This document shows, piece by piece, positions 15,425 to 22,570 of a stretch of DNA of 26,269 bases (positions are counted from its first letter, which is position 1; the number at the start of each line of letters is the position of its first letter). The notes below the pieces were generated by a model. That model was given only the letters and a program-made list of their open reading frames with translations, did no database searches and was not told the origin of the DNA. Origin of the DNA: JAWWAH01 sp033721415 (GTDB lineage Bacteria; Patescibacteriota; Minisyncoccia; Spechtbacterales; 2-12-FULL-38-22). The DNA lies in contig JAWWAH010000010.1 of NCBI GenBank assembly GCA_033721415.1, forward strand, positions 1 to 26,269, read 5' to 3'. The position numbers and the translations under genes were made by a program.

Positions 15425-15474
15425 ACCAATAAATAGAAACACTCGCAAATTTGCGAGTGTTTCTATTTATTGGT
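15425..15474. terminator. 50-bp perfect palindrome, terminator-like
   Basis: Two 25-nt arms are exact reverse complements with no spacer; as RNA the tip would be an AATT loop. The stem carries ACACTCGC/GCGAGTGT at its core and A/T-rich flanks. It begins 14 nt after the stop at 15410. There is no clean T-run after it, but T-rich sequence lies within the 3' arm. Confidence 0.7.
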
Positions 15475-15485
15475 AGATTGTAAGG

Positions 15486-15534
15486 TAATACCTTGGATAA
15501 ACAACCTTGCTATCAGGTATTATTCAAGGTATTA
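15486..15534. repeat. Interrupted inverted repeat upstream of the DUF916-like gene
   Basis: TAATACCTTGGATAA (15486-15500) pairs with TTATTCAAGGTATTA (15520-15534) over 15 positions with one G-T wobble and a 19-nt spacer. An extra AAGGTAATACCTT palindrome overlaps the left arm at 15482-15494. This fits an operator for a dimeric repressor or an RNA structure in the leader of the 15597-20603 gene set. Confidence 0.5.
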
Positions 15535-15563
15535 TAAAGGTAGAAGCATAATAGTAATCAGAG

Positions 15564-15572
15564 TGCTAAAAT
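15564..15572 (+). promoter_or_regulatory. Extended -10 promoter for the second dockerin/cohesin gene set
   Basis: TGCTAAAAT at 15564-15572 is an extended -10 element, 24 nt before the ATG at 15597. It lies 30 nt downstream of the inverted repeat. A CATAAT at 15547-15552 is an alternative -10. Confidence 0.4.
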
Positions 15573-15596
15573 GCTTGAATATTTAAGTAAAATAGA

Positions 15597-16604
15597 ATGA
15601 AAAAACTTTCGCTAATATTGATATTGGTTCTATTTTTGATTCCAAGTGCGCAGTTTGCCGATGCGGCTAGTTTTGGCGTGACACCACCATACGTAAAGAA
15701 TAACACATTAGCACGAGGCTCTGTTTATCAACAAGAAATTACACTGGTTAGAGGTAATCCAGATGTTGGATTACAGACAAAGATAACTTGGGATGTCCCA
15801 GGGGCTAATGATTGGATTTCAATAGACAAAGGCACTGAATTTATTATGCCAGAAGGAGAGCAAAAAGTCCCTCTTAAGATAACAGTTAATGTTCCGCTTG
15901 ATGCTGATTTCAAAAATTATAGCGGAGATATGCGTATAGCCACAACCTCTCTTGCTGATATTGAAGATACAGCTGGTTCAGTGCGTATTGCTCTTGGAGC
16001 ACGAATTAATGTGGACTTTACTGTAATAGATAGAGAAATTCATGATTTTGATGTAAGGAGAATACGGGTAGATGATTTAAACCAGTATAGAACCTGGAGA
16101 TGGCTTACATATCCTGGTAAAGTTAATTTTACTATCACCATTGCAAATACTGGTAATGTTCCTGTTGCTCCCGATAAAGTTACCTTCGATATATATGATA
16201 TAAAAAATGAAACTTTCTTAGAATCAACAGAAAACACTAATAAATTGAATAAAATAGAGCCTTTCCAAGAGGGGCAAGTTATCGCCGAGCTTCCGACCTT
16301 CTTACCCTCAGGAAGTTATCTGGCGCACTATAAAATATATCTTGGGGATGAAGTAAAACAAGAAGGAGAGATAAACCTATCTATATTACCAGAGAGCACT
16401 CTTGCATCAAGCGGGTACGGATTTATGGGGCTAACTCTCTTTGATAAGTTCACTATCATGGGGCCAATAAGTATACTTATTGCCTCATTCCTCTTGCTAT
16501 ACAGAGAACAATTATTTACAGAAAAAACAGCTTTTGGGCGAGGCTTACGTAAGGCTATCGCAACTCCTTATTCTAAAATAAAAAATACAGAACCACAGGA
16601 TTAA
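15597..16604 (+). CDS. C-terminally anchored Ig-like surface protein, DUF916-like
   Basis: This 335-residue protein has a clean signal peptide (1-24, ending A-D-A-A). A first beta domain (about 25-145) starts F-G-V-T-P-P-Y-V-K-N-N-T-L-A-R-G and contains W-I-S-I-D and an acidic D-x-x-N-Y-S-G-D turn. A second Ig-like domain (about 175-275, F-T-I-T-I-A-N-T-G-N-V-P-V-A-P) follows, then a transmembrane helix (about 282-302) and a basic cytoplasmic tail. The P-P-Y opening, the N-T-G-N motif and the two-domain plus C-terminal helix layout recall the DUF916/DUF3324 proteins that accompany WxL surface proteins in Firmicutes, but I could not confirm that relation. It is the first gene of a set with dockerin B 2 nt downstream, which suggests a structural partner of the dockerin-cohesin complex. 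Confidence 0.8.
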   Translation: MKKLSLILILVLFLIPSAQFADAASFGVTPPYVKNNTLARGSVYQQEITLVRGNPDVGLQTKITWDVPGANDWISIDKGTEFIMPEGEQKVPLKITVNVPLDADFKNYSGDMRIATTSLADIEDTAGSVRIALGARINVDFTVIDREIHDFDVRRIRVDDLNQYRTWRWLTYPGKVNFTITIANTGNVPVAPDKVTFDIYDIKNETFLESTENTNKLNKIEPFQEGQVIAELPTFLPSGSYLAHYKIYLGDEVKQEGEINLSILPESTLASSGYGFMGLTLFDKFTIMGPISILIASFLLLYREQLFTEKTAFGRGLRKAIATPYSKIKNTEPQD

Positions 16605-16606
16605 AT

Positions 16607-17764
16607 ATGGGTGTTTTAAAGTTAAAGGGCAATATTTTGCGTTATTTATGTTTGGCATTATTTGTGCCTGCTTTTTTATTTACACCTGTATTTGAATTTG
16701 TTCATTTGGTTAATGCACAGATAAATCTTAATACCGAAATAGAGGTTACTATTTGTGGTAATGGGGAAGTGGAAACTGTAAATGAAGAATGTGATTATGG
16801 AGATGGCAATAATGTAGGAGGTTACAGTACAACTATAACTGGTAGGCAATGTAACCCTGATTGCACGTGGGCACCTTATTGTGGGGATGATATTGTTCAG
16901 ACTGTAAATAATGAAGAGTGTGATGACGGTAATAACGAACCCGATGATTTCTGTACAGCAGAATGCAAAAGAGTTTCTGTAGTTGGGCCAAGTGGACCAA
17001 CGGGATCAGGGAATAATACACCTGGAAGTTCTACTCCACCAGGTAACACACAGGTGAAAATAGTAGGGAAGGCCTATCCTCATTCAAACGTGAATATTCT
17101 TAAGGATGGTACGGTTATAGGTGTAGTAGCAGCAGATGCCAAGGCTGATTTTTCTTTCACTAGCGCTGGTATTACCCCTGGAACAACTACATTTGGTATA
17201 TGGGCGGAAGATAGGCTTGGATTGAGGTCCATTGCTTTAACCGTTACCTTTGAAGTTGTACAGGGGTCTACTACAACTGTATCGGGTGTGTTTTTACCAC
17301 CAACTCTAGATCTAGATAGAACAGAGGTAAACAGGGGAGATATCATAAACATGACTGGTTCTACCGTACCGGAGGTACAGGTTTCTACAGAAGTAAATTC
17401 TGAGCACACTATACTTGATAGCACGATCAGTAGCGAGACAGGAGAATGGGAATTAGATTTTGACACTTCTCCATTAGAGGAGGGAGCTCATACTGCTCGT
17501 GCAATGTTTGAAATAGAGGATGCTGGGCTTGCTTCGGAGAGTAGTTTTAGTCAAGCTGTAAGTTTTTTTGTAGGGCAAGGACAAGCAACAATTGGTACCG
17601 CAGATTTAAATTTAGATGATAGAGTTAATCTTATCGACTTTTCTATATTACTATTTCACTGGAACACAGATGGAGGCGATTCCGATCCCCCTGCTGATAT
17701 AAATAGAGGGGGAAGAGTAGATCTAGCAGACTTTTCAATCATGCTCTTTAATTGGACTGGATAG
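16607..17764 (+). CDS. Secreted/anchored protein with Cys-rich repeats and C-terminal dockerin (dockerin B)
   Basis: This 385-residue protein has an N-terminal hydrophobic signal or anchor (about 8-37). Two Cys-rich repeats follow (about 48-123) of the C-G-N-G-x-x-E ... E-E-C-D-D-G-N type known from myxobacterial surface proteins. A Gly/Pro/Thr linker comes next (about 125-147), then two Ig-like modules with a G-K-A-Y-P opening (about 148-328), as in dockerin A, and a type I dockerin at 332-385. The dockerin matches dockerin A at about 45 of 54 positions, including VNLIDFSILLFHW and the GGDSDPP linker. In calcium loop 2 (DINRGGRVDLAD) position 5 is Gly, losing the side-chain ligand that dockerin A keeps as Asn. 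It has the same operon position relative to cohesins B and C as dockerin A has to cohesin A. Confidence 0.9.
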   Translation: MGVLKLKGNILRYLCLALFVPAFLFTPVFEFVHLVNAQINLNTEIEVTICGNGEVETVNEECDYGDGNNVGGYSTTITGRQCNPDCTWAPYCGDDIVQTVNNEECDDGNNEPDDFCTAECKRVSVVGPSGPTGSGNNTPGSSTPPGNTQVKIVGKAYPHSNVNILKDGTVIGVVAADAKADFSFTSAGITPGTTTFGIWAEDRLGLRSIALTVTFEVVQGSTTTVSGVFLPPTLDLDRTEVNRGDIINMTGSTVPEVQVSTEVNSEHTILDSTISSETGEWELDFDTSPLEEGAHTARAMFEIEDAGLASESSFSQAVSFFVGQGQATIGTADLNLDDRVNLIDFSILLFHWNTDGGDSDPPADINRGGRVDLADFSIMLFNWTG

Positions 17765-17797
17765 AGGATTCTTGCTCAGAAAAAATTTTTCACTGTG

Positions 17798-17806
17798 TGG
17801 TATAAT
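17798..17806 (+). promoter_or_regulatory. Extended -10 promoter for cohesin B, near-leaderless
   Basis: TGGTATAAT at 17798-17806 is a perfect extended -10 element. The expected transcription start (about 17813) is only about 6 nt before the ATG at 17819, which also argues against the upstream in-frame ATG at 17795. Confidence 0.65.
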
Positions 17807-17818
17807 ATTAATATAATC

Positions 17819-18799
17819 ATGAAAAAAATTACGCCGTTAATTTTGGTAGTATTTTTGTTATCCGCAAACATTGTTAATGCGGCTAGTTTATATATAGATC
17901 CCTCTGGAGCATCTTTTAGCAAGGATGATACTTTTACAGCAAAAATACGACTAAATACAGATAGCGAAGAGTGTATTAATGCTGCTGAGATTCGAATTGA
18001 TTATCCAGAGAATCTTATAAATGTGATAGATGTCAGTGATGGAGAATCTATTTTTACCTTGTGGGTTGAAGAGCCTAAAATTAATAAAGATGAAGGATTC
18101 GTTTCTTTTGCAGGGGGTATCCCAGGTGGCTACTGCGGGAGGATACCAGGCGATCCTGGGCTAACAAATGTTATTGCAACACTAATATTGCAACCAAATA
18201 TAAATGCAGATGAACCAGTTAATATACCTATCTCTTTTACTGAGAATGGTAATACAGTTCTCTTAAACGACGGTAGAGGTACAGAGGCTTCATTAGAGCT
18301 ATATGGGGCAGAGTTTTCTATACAAGGCACTCTTGTGGAAGGTAGAGGGGAGTGGTTCGATCTCCTAGATGAAGATAATACAGCACCTGAATCTTTTACA
18401 ATAGAGCTAACTAAAAACAACCAGGTTTTTGATGGAAAATATTATATTGCATTTTCTACAACAGACAAAGGTAGTGGGATAGATCATTATGAAGTATTAG
18501 AAAAGCAGATAGATGATGATTTTTTAGCTAGATTGTTTTGGTTTACTAGAGACGATCAAGAATGGCGTCCAGCTGAAAGCCCTTATGTACTTAGAGATCA
18601 AGACTTAAATAGCGTAATTAGTGTGAAGGCAGTAGATAATGCAGGCAATGAAAGAATAGCTACACTTATTCCTCCTGAAGCGCTAAGAAAGGATAATATA
18701 GTTGAGGATTTAGTTCCTTTATTGATTATAGGAAGTATTCTAGGTGGCTTAGTATTATTTGTAAAAAAGAAAAAACAATCAATAAATAATGAAAGCTAG
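17819..18799 (+). CDS. Membrane-anchored cohesin protein (cohesin B)
   Basis: This protein has 326 residues from the ATG at 17819; a start at 17795 would place eight residues before a perfect signal peptide and lie upstream of the promoter. The parts are a signal peptide (1-22), a cohesin domain (about 23-169) and an Ig-like or cadherin-like domain (about 187-285: T-A-P-E-S-F-T-I ... D-K-G-S-G-I-D-H-Y-E-V ... A-V-D-N-A-G-N). A transmembrane helix (about 298-315) and a short K-K-K-K tail complete it. The cohesin keeps the I-N-A-A-E strand (53-57), I-F-T-L-W-V-E-E-P and L-L-N-D-G-R-G-T near its end. Two cysteines, C52 and C106, are unique to this copy and could form a disulfide. It lacks the long cytoplasmic tail of cohesins A and C and overlaps cohesin C by 11 nt. 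Probable role: anchoring dockerin proteins to the outer face of the membrane. Confidence 0.85.
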   Translation: MKKITPLILVVFLLSANIVNAASLYIDPSGASFSKDDTFTAKIRLNTDSEECINAAEIRIDYPENLINVIDVSDGESIFTLWVEEPKINKDEGFVSFAGGIPGGYCGRIPGDPGLTNVIATLILQPNINADEPVNIPISFTENGNTVLLNDGRGTEASLELYGAEFSIQGTLVEGRGEWFDLLDEDNTAPESFTIELTKNNQVFDGKYYIAFSTTDKGSGIDHYEVLEKQIDDDFLARLFWFTRDDQEWRPAESPYVLRDQDLNSVISVKAVDNAGNERIATLIPPEALRKDNIVEDLVPLLIIGSILGGLVLFVKKKKQSINNES

Positions 18800-20603
18800 C
18801 ACAATAAAAAATTTATTAATCAGCTTCGCGGTTATTACATGTTTGTTTTTTGCTTTTGAAGCAAATGCTACGCCAGAACCTTCTATGTATCTTTCGCCAT
18901 CTACAGGACTCCATGCTGTTGGTGATGAGTTTACGGTAGATATTGTTTTAGATACAGGCGAAAAAGCAATAAATGCTGCAGAAGCAGTACTTGTTTTTGA
19001 CACTGATAAACTAGAGGTTATAGAAACCTCTATAGAGGAGTCCATTTTTTCCTCTTGGATAATAGCACCAACGTTTGATAATAAAACCGGCAGAATAGAA
19101 TTTGCTGGAAATTCCTCCTCTTCATATAATGGCATGGAGGGTAAAGTAGCAACAGTTAGATTTAAAGCTATCAATGAAAGCACGACCAGTGTTCGTTTTC
19201 GATCGGGCGCTATATTAGCAGCAGATGGTAAGGGTACGAATATTTTATCCAAACTTATATCTGGGGTATATACAATAACCGGAGAGATTATTGAGGTAGT
19301 ACCCGAGCCTGAATACGTTGCGCCATATAATGCTCCTGGAGCGGTTACAATAACATCATTAACACATCCGGATCAGAATGAGTGGTATACAGGAAATAAT
19401 GTAGAACTAAGATGGATAGTGCCGAGCGGAACAATAGCGACAAGAACCTCAATGGATCATAAACCATATTCTATACCCTCAGTTACTTTTTATGAGGCAT
19501 TAACAGAAAAAACATACCAGAATCTAGATGATGGAGTTTGGTATTTTCATTTACAACTTAGAAACAGGTCTGGATGGGGGGAAGTATCTACATATAGAGT
19601 GCAAATTGATTCTTCTAAACCAGAACACTTTAGAATTAGTGAATTAAAGCGTGACGATCTTAGCAATCCTAAACCACGATTTATTGTAGATGCGTTTGAT
19701 GCCGAAAGTGGCATTAAAAAATATGAAGTTAATGTGGATAATAAAAATATAACTTGGATAGAAAAAGGGAATCAAATACATGAACTAGGACCTTTTTCTC
19801 CTGGATCTTATACAGCGATTGTAAAAGCAGTAGATGCTGCAGAAAATTATATTGTTGATTCGGTAGTGTTCGAAATAGAATCTCTTACGCCACCAATATT
19901 TTATGAATATCCTGATGTATTACATAGTGGTGCCCCTCTAGTGCTTAAAGGATTAGCTTATCCTAATACTAGCGTAAAAATATGGTTAGAAAAATCCGGG
20001 GGAGAGCCACAGCAGTTTGAAGTAGATACAGATGACACAGGAGCATTTAGCTTTGTCCCATATAAGGAGCCTGAGGATGGAGTTTATAAAATATGGGCGA
20101 CAGTTCTAGACCATAGAGGTGCTGAGAGTGAGCCATCAAAGAAGATAGGAATAGCTGTGAGGCCTCCTGGAGTTCTTATGGCAGCGATGTATACATTAGA
20201 TACAATTTCTATTTTTGTACCTATTATGGCTGTATTATTCCTTATAGGTTCTATGTCAATGTACTTTAGACATAGATATATAACATTGCGTCAAGCCTTA
20301 AATAAGGAGGTTAAAGAGGCTGAGATGGTTGTGCATGAATCTTTTCTTACGTTAAAAAAAGAAGCAATGAGAAACGTTAAGATGCTTGAGAAGATCAAAA
20401 AAAGTCGTGGTTTAACAAAGGAAGAAATGGCTGTAATGAACGGCCTCAAAGGGCATCTATCAAAAATCGAAAAAACTATAGAAAAAGAGATACACGATAT
20501 AGAAAGAACTCTTGATGCTAGACACCATACGCAGGAAAAAGAGGAGGATAATTTTTGGCAATCTTTAAAAGGTTTCAAGGTTGGCAAAAAGACTGCGAAA
20601 TAA
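18789..20603 (+). CDS. Membrane-anchored cohesin protein with cytoplasmic helical tail (cohesin C)
   Basis: This 604-residue protein has a signal peptide (1-28), a cohesin domain (about 31-164, with I-N-A-A-E at 61-65 and the A-I-L-A-A-D-G-K-G-T-N-I-L end motif) and an Ig-like region (about 185-375). That region shares T-H-P-D...W-Y, D-D-G-V-W-Y-F-H and S-T-Y-R-V-Q-I-D with cohesin A. A further Ig-like module with G-L-A-Y-P follows (about 380-462), resembling the modules in both dockerin proteins. A transmembrane helix (about 472-493) and a ~108-residue highly charged helical cytoplasmic tail (about 497-604) end the protein. The tail is related to that of cohesin A (L-x-K-E-x ... L-K ... I-x-x-E-I-x-x-x-E-x-D-D/H-x-E). 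It is probably a larger paralogue of cohesin A with one extra Ig module. The 11-nt overlap with cohesin B suggests coupled translation. Confidence 0.9.
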   Translation: MKASTIKNLLISFAVITCLFFAFEANATPEPSMYLSPSTGLHAVGDEFTVDIVLDTGEKAINAAEAVLVFDTDKLEVIETSIEESIFSSWIIAPTFDNKTGRIEFAGNSSSSYNGMEGKVATVRFKAINESTTSVRFRSGAILAADGKGTNILSKLISGVYTITGEIIEVVPEPEYVAPYNAPGAVTITSLTHPDQNEWYTGNNVELRWIVPSGTIATRTSMDHKPYSIPSVTFYEALTEKTYQNLDDGVWYFHLQLRNRSGWGEVSTYRVQIDSSKPEHFRISELKRDDLSNPKPRFIVDAFDAESGIKKYEVNVDNKNITWIEKGNQIHELGPFSPGSYTAIVKAVDAAENYIVDSVVFEIESLTPPIFYEYPDVLHSGAPLVLKGLAYPNTSVKIWLEKSGGEPQQFEVDTDDTGAFSFVPYKEPEDGVYKIWATVLDHRGAESEPSKKIGIAVRPPGVLMAAMYTLDTISIFVPIMAVLFLIGSMSMYFRHRYITLRQALNKEVKEAEMVVHESFLTLKKEAMRNVKMLEKIKKSRGLTKEEMAVMNGLKGHLSKIEKTIEKEIHDIERTLDARHHTQEKEEDNFWQSLKGFKVGKKTAK

Positions 20604-20675
20604 GAACACGATATATTCGGATTATCAATTAGTAGTTCATATTAAACTTACTTTGAATATGGTAGAAAATAGGTG

Positions 20676-20704
20676 TTTACACTAACAAAAAATTGTATTA
20701 TTAT
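20676..20704 (+). promoter_or_regulatory. Promoter for dnaG-rpoD
   Basis: TTTACA (20676-20681), a 17-nt spacer and TATTAT (20699-20704) form the only good -35/-10 pair on the plus strand besides the one at 25630-25658. The predicted start near 20711 gives a ~54-nt leader containing a CCCTT/AAGGG mini-hairpin. Confidence 0.6.
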
Positions 20705-20764
20705 GAATTATACCCTTTAAACAAGGGAAGAGATTTAAATTGGAATCTTGACCTTTTGTACCTC

Positions 20765-22561
20765 ATGGATCCAGTAGAAGAGATCAAAAATAAGCTGGAC
20801 ATAAAAGAAGTTATAGGAGGATATATCCGACTTGAAAAAAGCGGAATAAACTATCGTGCTCTCTGTCCATTTCATAAAGAAAAAACACCTTCGTTCTTCG
20901 TTTCTCCAACGCGCCAACTATGGCGCTGTTTTGGGTGCGGAGAGGGTGGTGATGTTTTCACTTTTGTAGAATCTATAGAGGGAGTAGGTTTTCCCGAGGC
21001 TTTACGGATACTTGCAAAAAGAGCAGGAGTAGAGCTCAAAAAGCAAGATCCTAAATTGCGCAGCGAAAAAAACCGTGCACTTGAAATATGTGATCTTTCT
21101 GCAAAATATTTTGAACACCAGCTTGAGTCTAATAATGGGAAGAAGGTGGTAGATTATTTAGAAGAGCGAGGTCTAACTAAGAAAAGTATAGAGAGTTTTA
21201 AGATAGGATATGCGCCACATAATGCTAAAAGCCTCCTTTCTTTTTTACGAGAAAAAGGTTTTAAGTACGATGAAATGGTAAAAGCAGGTGTTGCCTTTTA
21301 CGCTGAAAGAACTGGGGAGTATATATCAAGATTTAGAGGCAGGATAATATTTCCCATTTTTAACATTAATGGGGATGTTGTTGGATTCGGTGGCAGGAAG
21401 CTAACAAAGGAGTTATTGGAGAACATGGGGCGGCAGCCCAAGCCTGACTCTGCTAAGTACATTAACAGCCCTCAAAGCATTATATACGATAAGAGCCGAG
21501 TATTATACGGGCTAGGAAGAGCAAAAATGGCCATTAGACAGGAAGATGCTTGTATTGTGGTAGAAGGATATACAGATGTAATAATGGCGCATCAAAGCGG
21601 CTACCAGAACGTAGTAGCAGCAAGTGGCACAGCTCTTAATGAGAGTCAGTTAGAGCTTATATATAGATTTACAAACAATCTTTTAACTTGTTTTGATATG
21701 GATATTGCCGGGGATACAGCAACACGCAGAGGGATAGATGCAGCTCAAGCAATGGGGTTTGATGTTAAAGTAATTACTCTTAAAGAAGGCAAGGATCCAG
21801 CAGAGATGATTCAAAAAGATGAAGAAGCTTGGAATAAGGCTATTAAGGAGGCAAAATCGGTTGTACAGTTTTATTTTGATAGTGCTTTTGAAAAGTATGA
21901 TCCCAAGACTCCGGAAGGTAAGCGTGAAATAGGGAAAACGATGGCAAGAGTCCTTTATTCTATACCAAGTAAAATAGAACAGTCTCATTGGATTCAGAAT
22001 ATTGCATCACGCCTTAATGTTTCTGAAACAGATGTTGTGGCTGATATTAAAGCAGCTCAACCAAAAGACAGAAAATCGGATAGTGGCAATTATGATAATA
22101 AAAATAAAAAGGAGAGGGTTAGCAGAGAAGAGCTTCTTTTGCAACATATACTAATGAGTGTTTTGAGCGACCCAATGCGCGCAAAAAAAGCCTTAGAAAT
22201 CATAGACGAAGAAGAAAATGAATCTCATCCTGCAATAAATATTCTAGATGCTATAAAAGGTGCAAAAACAAATAAGGAACAGGAAGATGCAATTGAGGAC
22301 CTCGGGGATCAAGAAAAAGACCTCTTTAATCAATTATTGTTTGAAATAGAAATAAGAAAAGAAAGTGCCGATTGGTCGGATAAGGCATTTGAATCATTTT
22401 TACTAAACTATAAAAAACTAGAATTAGAGAATCAACTTAGTAAAATACATTCTAAAATAGAAGAAAATGATAGCGAGGGCAAAGAAGATAAAGATTTATT
22501 AGATCTTTTTAATAAAAAAACAGATGAAAAAAATAAAATAATAAAAGAGTTATCAAATTAA
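20765..22561 (+). CDS. dnaG: DNA primase DnaG
   Basis: DnaG makes the RNA primers for replication and binds the replicative helicase DnaB. From ATG 20765 the protein has 598 residues, normal for the family. The CHC2 zinc-binding domain has C34, H37, C55 and C58 (C-P-F-H-K-E-K-T-P-S-F ... R-C-F-G-C-G). The catalytic core includes the Y-I-N-S-P motif. A Toprim fold follows, with V-V-E-G-Y-T-D at about 265 and the D-M-D-I-A-G metal-binding motif at about 310. The C-terminal ~170 residues are charged and helical, as expected for the helicase-binding region, and are Lys/Glu-rich. An in-frame TTG at 20693 would add 24 residues but lies upstream of the predicted transcription start and before the family's usual M-D-P-x-x-E-I start. 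rpoD follows after 9 nt. Confidence 0.97.
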   Translation: MDPVEEIKNKLDIKEVIGGYIRLEKSGINYRALCPFHKEKTPSFFVSPTRQLWRCFGCGEGGDVFTFVESIEGVGFPEALRILAKRAGVELKKQDPKLRSEKNRALEICDLSAKYFEHQLESNNGKKVVDYLEERGLTKKSIESFKIGYAPHNAKSLLSFLREKGFKYDEMVKAGVAFYAERTGEYISRFRGRIIFPIFNINGDVVGFGGRKLTKELLENMGRQPKPDSAKYINSPQSIIYDKSRVLYGLGRAKMAIRQEDACIVVEGYTDVIMAHQSGYQNVVAASGTALNESQLELIYRFTNNLLTCFDMDIAGDTATRRGIDAAQAMGFDVKVITLKEGKDPAEMIQKDEEAWNKAIKEAKSVVQFYFDSAFEKYDPKTPEGKREIGKTMARVLYSIPSKIEQSHWIQNIASRLNVSETDVVADIKAAQPKDRKSDSGNYDNKNKKERVSREELLLQHILMSVLSDPMRAKKALEIIDEEENESHPAINILDAIKGAKTNKEQEDAIEDLGDQEKDLFNQLLFEIEIRKESADWSDKAFESFLLNYKKLELENQLSKIHSKIEENDSEGKEDKDLLDLFNKKTDEKNKIIKELSN

Positions 22562-22570
22562 AAAGTCGAA

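Noticed and set aside
17795..17818. Upstream ATG for cohesin B
   Set aside because: It overlaps the extended -10 box and would put polar residues before an ideal signal peptide.
584..20603. Cellulosome for polysaccharide breakdown
   Set aside because: No catalytic or carbohydrate-binding enzyme module is visible in any dockerin or cohesin protein here.
20693..20764. TTG start giving dnaG 24 extra residues
   Set aside because: The codon lies before the predicted transcription start, and DnaG homologues begin near the M-D-P-x-E-E-I segment encoded at 20765.
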